A stretch of 64,000 nucleotides of DNA from Lineus longissimus (lineage: Eukaryota; Nemertea; Pilidiophora; Heteronemertea; Lineidae): NCBI RefSeq assembly GCF_910592395.1, contig NC_088325.1, forward strand, positions 8,498,109 to 8,562,108, given 5' to 3'. Below the pieces are notes generated by a model. It was given only the letters and a program-made list of their open reading frames with translations, ran no database searches and was not told where the DNA came from. This document shows positions 60,248-64,000 of this stretch, in pieces. Made by a program: the position numbers and the translations under genes. How positions within the stretch are numbered: the stretch's first letter is position 1; each line of letters starts with the position of its first letter.

Positions 60248-61739
60248 CTAGTACAGCTTTTCAATGAGTCTTTTCCATATGGACCTCCTATAGCCGTAAG
60301 AGCATGGTTTTGTTATGTTCTTGGTCCTCTTTCGCTGTGAGCTTCCGGCTGCTCCCTTGATCCAAACAGAGGTTACCTCCCTGTTGCAGTTCTCGTTCCA
60401 ATGGCAGACAGAAAGATTAGCTCGCATTTGGTAATTATCACTCCCCATCCAAATACGTTTATCGTTAAATACATTAAAAACATTGTCAAAGGATTCTGTT
60501 TGAAAAGTGTCTTTCCCGAAAACATAGTCTGCGCAGGATATTGTACACAACATTTCCCTGAATCGCTTTTTGTAACAGGTCCTTTGCTTTCTGTGCTGTC
60601 AAAACTACCCTTGATGGTTTATAACTCGTGTCTTTTCGGCATCGGGAAGTAACAGGACATTCCCTGTGGTCATTACTATAATGATTAATAACATTTTCAA
60701 GTGATTTTTTTATTTTGTCCGCGTCCCCATCACAGTTTTTTACAGCATAGTGAAAATTCGTTGCCAAGTACTGCCATGTCGTTTTTTAGCCCCTTTGCCC
60801 ACTTCGAGTACTGCCTTGCTTGCCCCTTTGATGCCATGCCATAGAAGGAGACTATAAACCAAAACGACCTGATGGACACGAATGTACTTGTTCACAGACA
60901 TATTCCTGTCATTGGTGTGGATTCCAACTTTGACCTCCTTTGAATTGAAGTAGTTGTACAATCGTTGAGTTCCAAGGCATTCGTGCCGCTGAGCACATTT
61001 GTCGTCGGCGCTTGATGTGTTTTGTCAAGAAAGAACCTTGTTTGTTTTAGCACCCAGACATGCAACACTACTGTCCTTTGCATTCTTGCGCCACCCATGC
61101 CTGGCATCAGTCTCAATCTCAATCCCAGCTCCACTGGGGTACTGCTGGACCTCTTCCTCCAGAGCATTTTCCGTAGAAGCTTGGTATTCCTCCTGCACAC
61201 AGGGCTTATGTTTTGATTTGGATAGGACACCAATTCCTGAGCTGTCACAAAATCGCCGATATTGCACTGGAAGCATGCCATTTGATAAGAAGCCATGTCC
61301 AATTATTGCGTAACAGAGAAACTCTTCATTTGGCAAATACGGCGAGGATGAGTTGTGTCTATACTTTTTGCATTGAACAGTGTTCTCCATGCTGCTGCGC
61401 GACTTCCAACATTTTGTCGAAAGACACCTCACAGTTTTCAAATATTGACTGATCAGTCTTTTCCTTGGGCGTGGCCTCATACATGTTCCTACTGGTACGA
61501 TCATCTGATGAATTCGCATCGGTATGATCCACAGGGTGCTTCTTTTCCCAAAAGTCCAAAAAAATTTCCGAGACAGTAGCATTGGTGACACCACCAAGTT
61601 TTCCTTTTAGATAGTCCCTAACTCTTGCAATCTTTGACAGTATAGTGGCCTTGAATTCATTGTCTCCTGGGATATCAATTTTAAACCTAGGGGGTCGATT
61701 GTACTGCTTTGCGTGAGATTCTTCCATGTCTTCCATCAT
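60248..61739 (-). pseudogene. Decayed DDE-type transposase, superfamily unresolved
   Basis: On the minus strand, successive frames give one broken protein. 61739-61359 is an N-terminal basic region (RPPRFKIDIPGDNEFKATIL). 61597-61025 has FLCYAIIGHGFLSN and GIEIETDARHGWRKNAK, whose DARHGW block resembles a first catalytic motif. 60961-60740 has the motif VGIHTNDRNMSVNKYI (second Asp candidate). 60767-60486 contains a Cys/His stretch (HYSNDHRECPVTSRC) and 60553-60248 the C-terminus (KDTFQTESFDNVFNVF, HWNENCNRE). At least three frameshifts separate the pieces. I recall this family from cnidarian and fish repeats but cannot name the superfamily with certainty. Confidence 0.6.
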
Positions 61740-62238
61740 GGAGACAATGTATGAGATAGCTGATAATCATCAGTGTACATTTCACTCTTCTAAAACCAAC
61801 TTGTTTGGATCTGACTTATTCTTGGATCAGGGAGTGTAGACTCATTCAGATGCAAGTCATCCCACATCTTAGCACATGAATATGTGTCGAGGTTGTTTTG
61901 GTGTTTGTCATGGTGTTCAAGTTGCACCCATGATCTAAATCCTAATAGACTCACCCAATGTGTTCCCGCCAAAGTGATGCTGACCTAATGCCCAGATCTC
62001 AGTACCCAGAAACTAGACCGAGAATTTGTTTGTTTGTTTCTGAAGTACATCACCTAAAGACATCTCTGATCAGGTGAACTCGAAGTTGACTTATCTCAGC
62101 TCAGTCATTTCAGCGTTTAGGCAATAAAATCATATGGTATATGTGACACACCCAAATTGGATTTTAAGATCCTTCAGAATGTTTCAGGATGGGGCTGCAG
62201 CTTTGCTGTAGGCCCTAGAGAAACAAAAGTGGCAAAAC
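61740..62238. other. No gene recognised
   Basis: Spacer between the minus-strand transposase relic and the plus-strand ORF relic. Confidence 0.4.
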
Positions 62239-62674
62239 ATGTGGCCTTTGGTGCATGTCACCAATGGGTACAAGAACTGGTCTAGTTCATTTCCCTCGCT
62301 TTCTCTGCTTCATGCAGTCATGGAAGATTGGTTAGTCCTTCGTGGTTTGTCAGACGAGCAGAAAGAACTCCGTGCTTTTATTACATTTAATGACTTGGAA
62401 CTTGAAGAAGTAAACCTTCAACAGCTCATGAACGGTGACCAACAGATCGAAGTGAACAGCCAAGGAAGTGACGAAAATATCGACTAAGACAAAGAGGACA
62501 GTGCAGTGGTACAAGAACCTGGTCAGCCATATGTAAATGACTTCAGGCTGGAGCAGAATCCGGAGGCTGAGGAGTGCCAGTACTGTTTTTGTAGGCCTTG
62601 TGTGACAGATGAAAGGAATCGTGAACTTTGGTGGGAGACAGAGAACCACGCCCCAGATGAGGATAACCACTCTC
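62239..62674 (+). pseudogene. Accessory ORF relic divergent from the transposase
   Basis: Continuous frame except for one TAA (62485-62487). It reads WLVLRGLSDEQKELRAFITF, then acidic spacer, then ECQYCFCRPCV and LWWETENHAPDEDNHSL. The clustered Cys (CxxCxCxxC) suggests a zinc-binding segment. Its frame is interrupted by the MITE at 62675 and appears to resume after it. The divergent arrangement with the transposase relic suggests it is the second protein of the same transposon; its function is unknown. Confidence 0.4.
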
Positions 62675-63164
62675 TAAAGCTTGCAGCACACTGGACGCCA
62701 ACTCCGGCGGCAAGGCGCGTTTTTTGCCGCAAGAGTCCTGAACGCCTGAAAAATCCGTAGTGTGCTACGGACGGCGTCAGGCAAACGCCACTTGCCGCCA
62801 CTTGCCGCCACTTGCCGCCAAATATCTAGCATGTTTGATTTTTGACGCCTGTAGCGGCGTCTGAACGCCAGTGAACGCAAGAAGAATCCAGGTGTGCTAC
62901 GGATCGCCGCCAGAGTTGGCGTCAACCAGCGTCAACGGCGAGGCTTTGGCCAATCAGCTTGCGTCTTGACATCACATGATATCAAAATGGCAGCCCCCAC
63001 GATTCTTGGAAGTGGCGGAAAAGACGCTACTGGACGCCAATTCTGAGTAGGTGTGCTATGAGCGCGATCCACTGCCGCCAACTCTGGCGTCGAGCGGCGT
63101 TCAGTCGCGTTCAGTCTGACGCGCCTTGCCGCCGAAGTTGGCGTCCAGTGTGCTGCAAGCTTTA
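62675..63164. mobile_element. Harbinger-like MITE, relative of the one in the Polinton polymerase
   Basis: The ends are TAAAGCTTGCAGCACACTGG.. and ..CCAGTGTGCTGCAAGCTTTA, against TAAAGCCTGCACCACACGG in the other copy. Subterminal arrays of TTGGCGTC / GACGCCAA and GCCGCCA repeats are present. The internal TCACATGATATCAAAATGGC (about 62977) corresponds to the same block near 12857. Length is 490 bp. Confidence 0.82.
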
Positions 63165-63594
63165 GAAAACCTGTCTATAAGGTTAGGTTCACATAGAACT
63201 ATACTATTCGGGTATTCGGTGCACGTTTTGCCACGGCACGCAGGTACCTGAAATCGAACAAGGAAATTTCACAATACCGGGTCACATAAGAGGGCACTAT
63301 TCAAAAAGGTCGTATACCTGCGTATAGTATAGTATAGTGGGAATCGTGCGCGTTCGATTTTCGTGCAGCGTATACCACCCTGTTCAGAAGTGACGAGAGG
63401 ACTTGGTAAGAACATGCATTTCAATGTTATTTATCACAATTATTAAACGATTTATTGCATACTATAGGATAAGTTAGAAACAATAGTACTCGTTTTTACT
63501 CATTTTATTGCAATTTCTAAGTACAGGCCTTCATTACATATTTTATTACTAATCAACTAAATGATTCTTTTAATTAACATATAGCGAACTTAAA
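63165..63594. promoter_or_regulatory. Upstream region of a MADF-type gene or transposon end
   Basis: Contains palindromic ACTATACTAT..GTATAGTATAGTATAGT motifs and repeated GTATACC, which could be transposon termini. No coding sequence. Confidence 0.35.
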
Positions 63595-63739
63595 ATGGAT
63601 GACTACAAGTATGGTATTATCGAAAAGGTTCGACATATGCCCCTGCTGTGGGATCCAGAGGACCCTGATTACAAAAATAAGGACCAGCGCCAACAGGCCT
63701 GGGAAAAGCTTGAAAGTGAGATCCATCCGCCTAAAAAAG
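63595..63739 (+). CDS. First exon of a MADF-domain protein
   Basis: The ATG at 63595 opens MDDYKYGIIEKVRHMPLL, then WDPEDPDYKNKDQRQQAWEK, and ends at a GTAGGT donor (63740) in phase 1. The pattern I..V..xPxLWDPxDPxYKNKxxRxxAW is the first two helices of a MADF (trihelix/Myb-like) domain. Such genes occur both as host regulators and as the DNA-binding partner of Harbinger transposons; the remainder lies beyond the window, so I cannot choose. It is distinct in sequence from the partner gene at 25756. Confidence 0.72.
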
Positions 63740-64000
63740 GTAGGTTGTCTTTTTTTTAAAGTTTAAGTTTAGTTCTACTCATCGTGGTCGCGGGGAAGCA
63801 CATTTCTGAACACATGCTGATGTTGCCATTCGACACTCCCCTGTGGATCACAGATGTATCTCCCAGTCCAACTGCGTCGTCAGCAAACCTAGTACCATGA
63901 AGTGGTTGAAGGTAGATCACACTATTCCTTGTATTCTGGAATTATTCATACTTGACAGATGATGTGCGATCTTTCATGTGGCCATCTCGTCTTCGGACAT
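63740..64000 (+). other. Start of the first intron of the MADF-type gene
   Basis: Begins GTAGGTTGTC; no second exon before the window edge. Confidence 0.5.

Overview
This is a window of animal nuclear DNA, not a microbial or organellar sequence. It has split genes with GT..AG introns, an immunoglobulin-superfamily (IgSF) exon set, Harbinger, pogo-like, Tx1-like LINE, L2/CR1-like LINE and Ty3-type remnants, long microsatellites and very low gene density. The TE mix and base composition suggest a marine invertebrate deuterostome (echinoderm, hemichordate or lancelet type), but the species cannot be fixed from sequence alone.

Positions 2785-23333 hold one complete Maverick/Polinton (adintovirus-like) element of 20,549 bp. 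It has identical 262-bp terminal inverted repeats, AG..CT termini and a 6-bp target duplication (AAGCTC). From left to right it carries a hexon-like major capsid candidate, a small membrane protein, a penton-like protein, a two-membrane-segment protein, an A32-type packaging ATPase (minus strand), a frameshifted integrase with chromodomain, a zinc-ribbon/HNH protein, a small ORF, a membrane protein, protein-primed family-B DNA polymerase (minus strand, split by a MITE), a second penton-like protein, and a block of minus-strand genes typical of Polintons. I find no adenain-like protease. Three genes are damaged: polymerase (MITE), integrase (frameshift) and the coiled-coil/membrane protein (1.1-kb repeat insertion). 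The most unusual feature is a family of at least 23 small double-hairpin elements scattered through this Polinton. Each is two 11-bp stem-loops joined by 3 bp, often repeated at 30-bp period. Most sit in frame inside coding genes without breaking them, and their stems show compensatory changes.

23.4-28.4 kb holds a degenerate pogo-like transposase and an autonomous-type Harbinger whose two genes are interdigitated on opposite strands, each with an exon inside the other's intron. From about 31.0 to 52.5 kb, three phase-compatible exons encode an Ig domain, a membrane segment and a basic stop-transfer sequence of a host receptor. Its 19.5-kb intron contains a nested-MITE transposon, a 219-bp CCAT microsatellite, a broken Tx1-like LINE with a perfect 38-bp hairpin, an L2/CR1-like LINE tail, a Ty3-type RNase H relic and an LTR.

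54.75-58.37 kb is a 3.6-kb foldback element with tandem-repeat arms and repeated CRE-containing modules. Just to its right is a short relic of a second Polinton. 60.2-62.7 kb is a decayed DDE-type transposon, 62.7-63.2 kb a MITE related to the one inside the Polinton polymerase, and the right edge contains a MADF-type coding exon.
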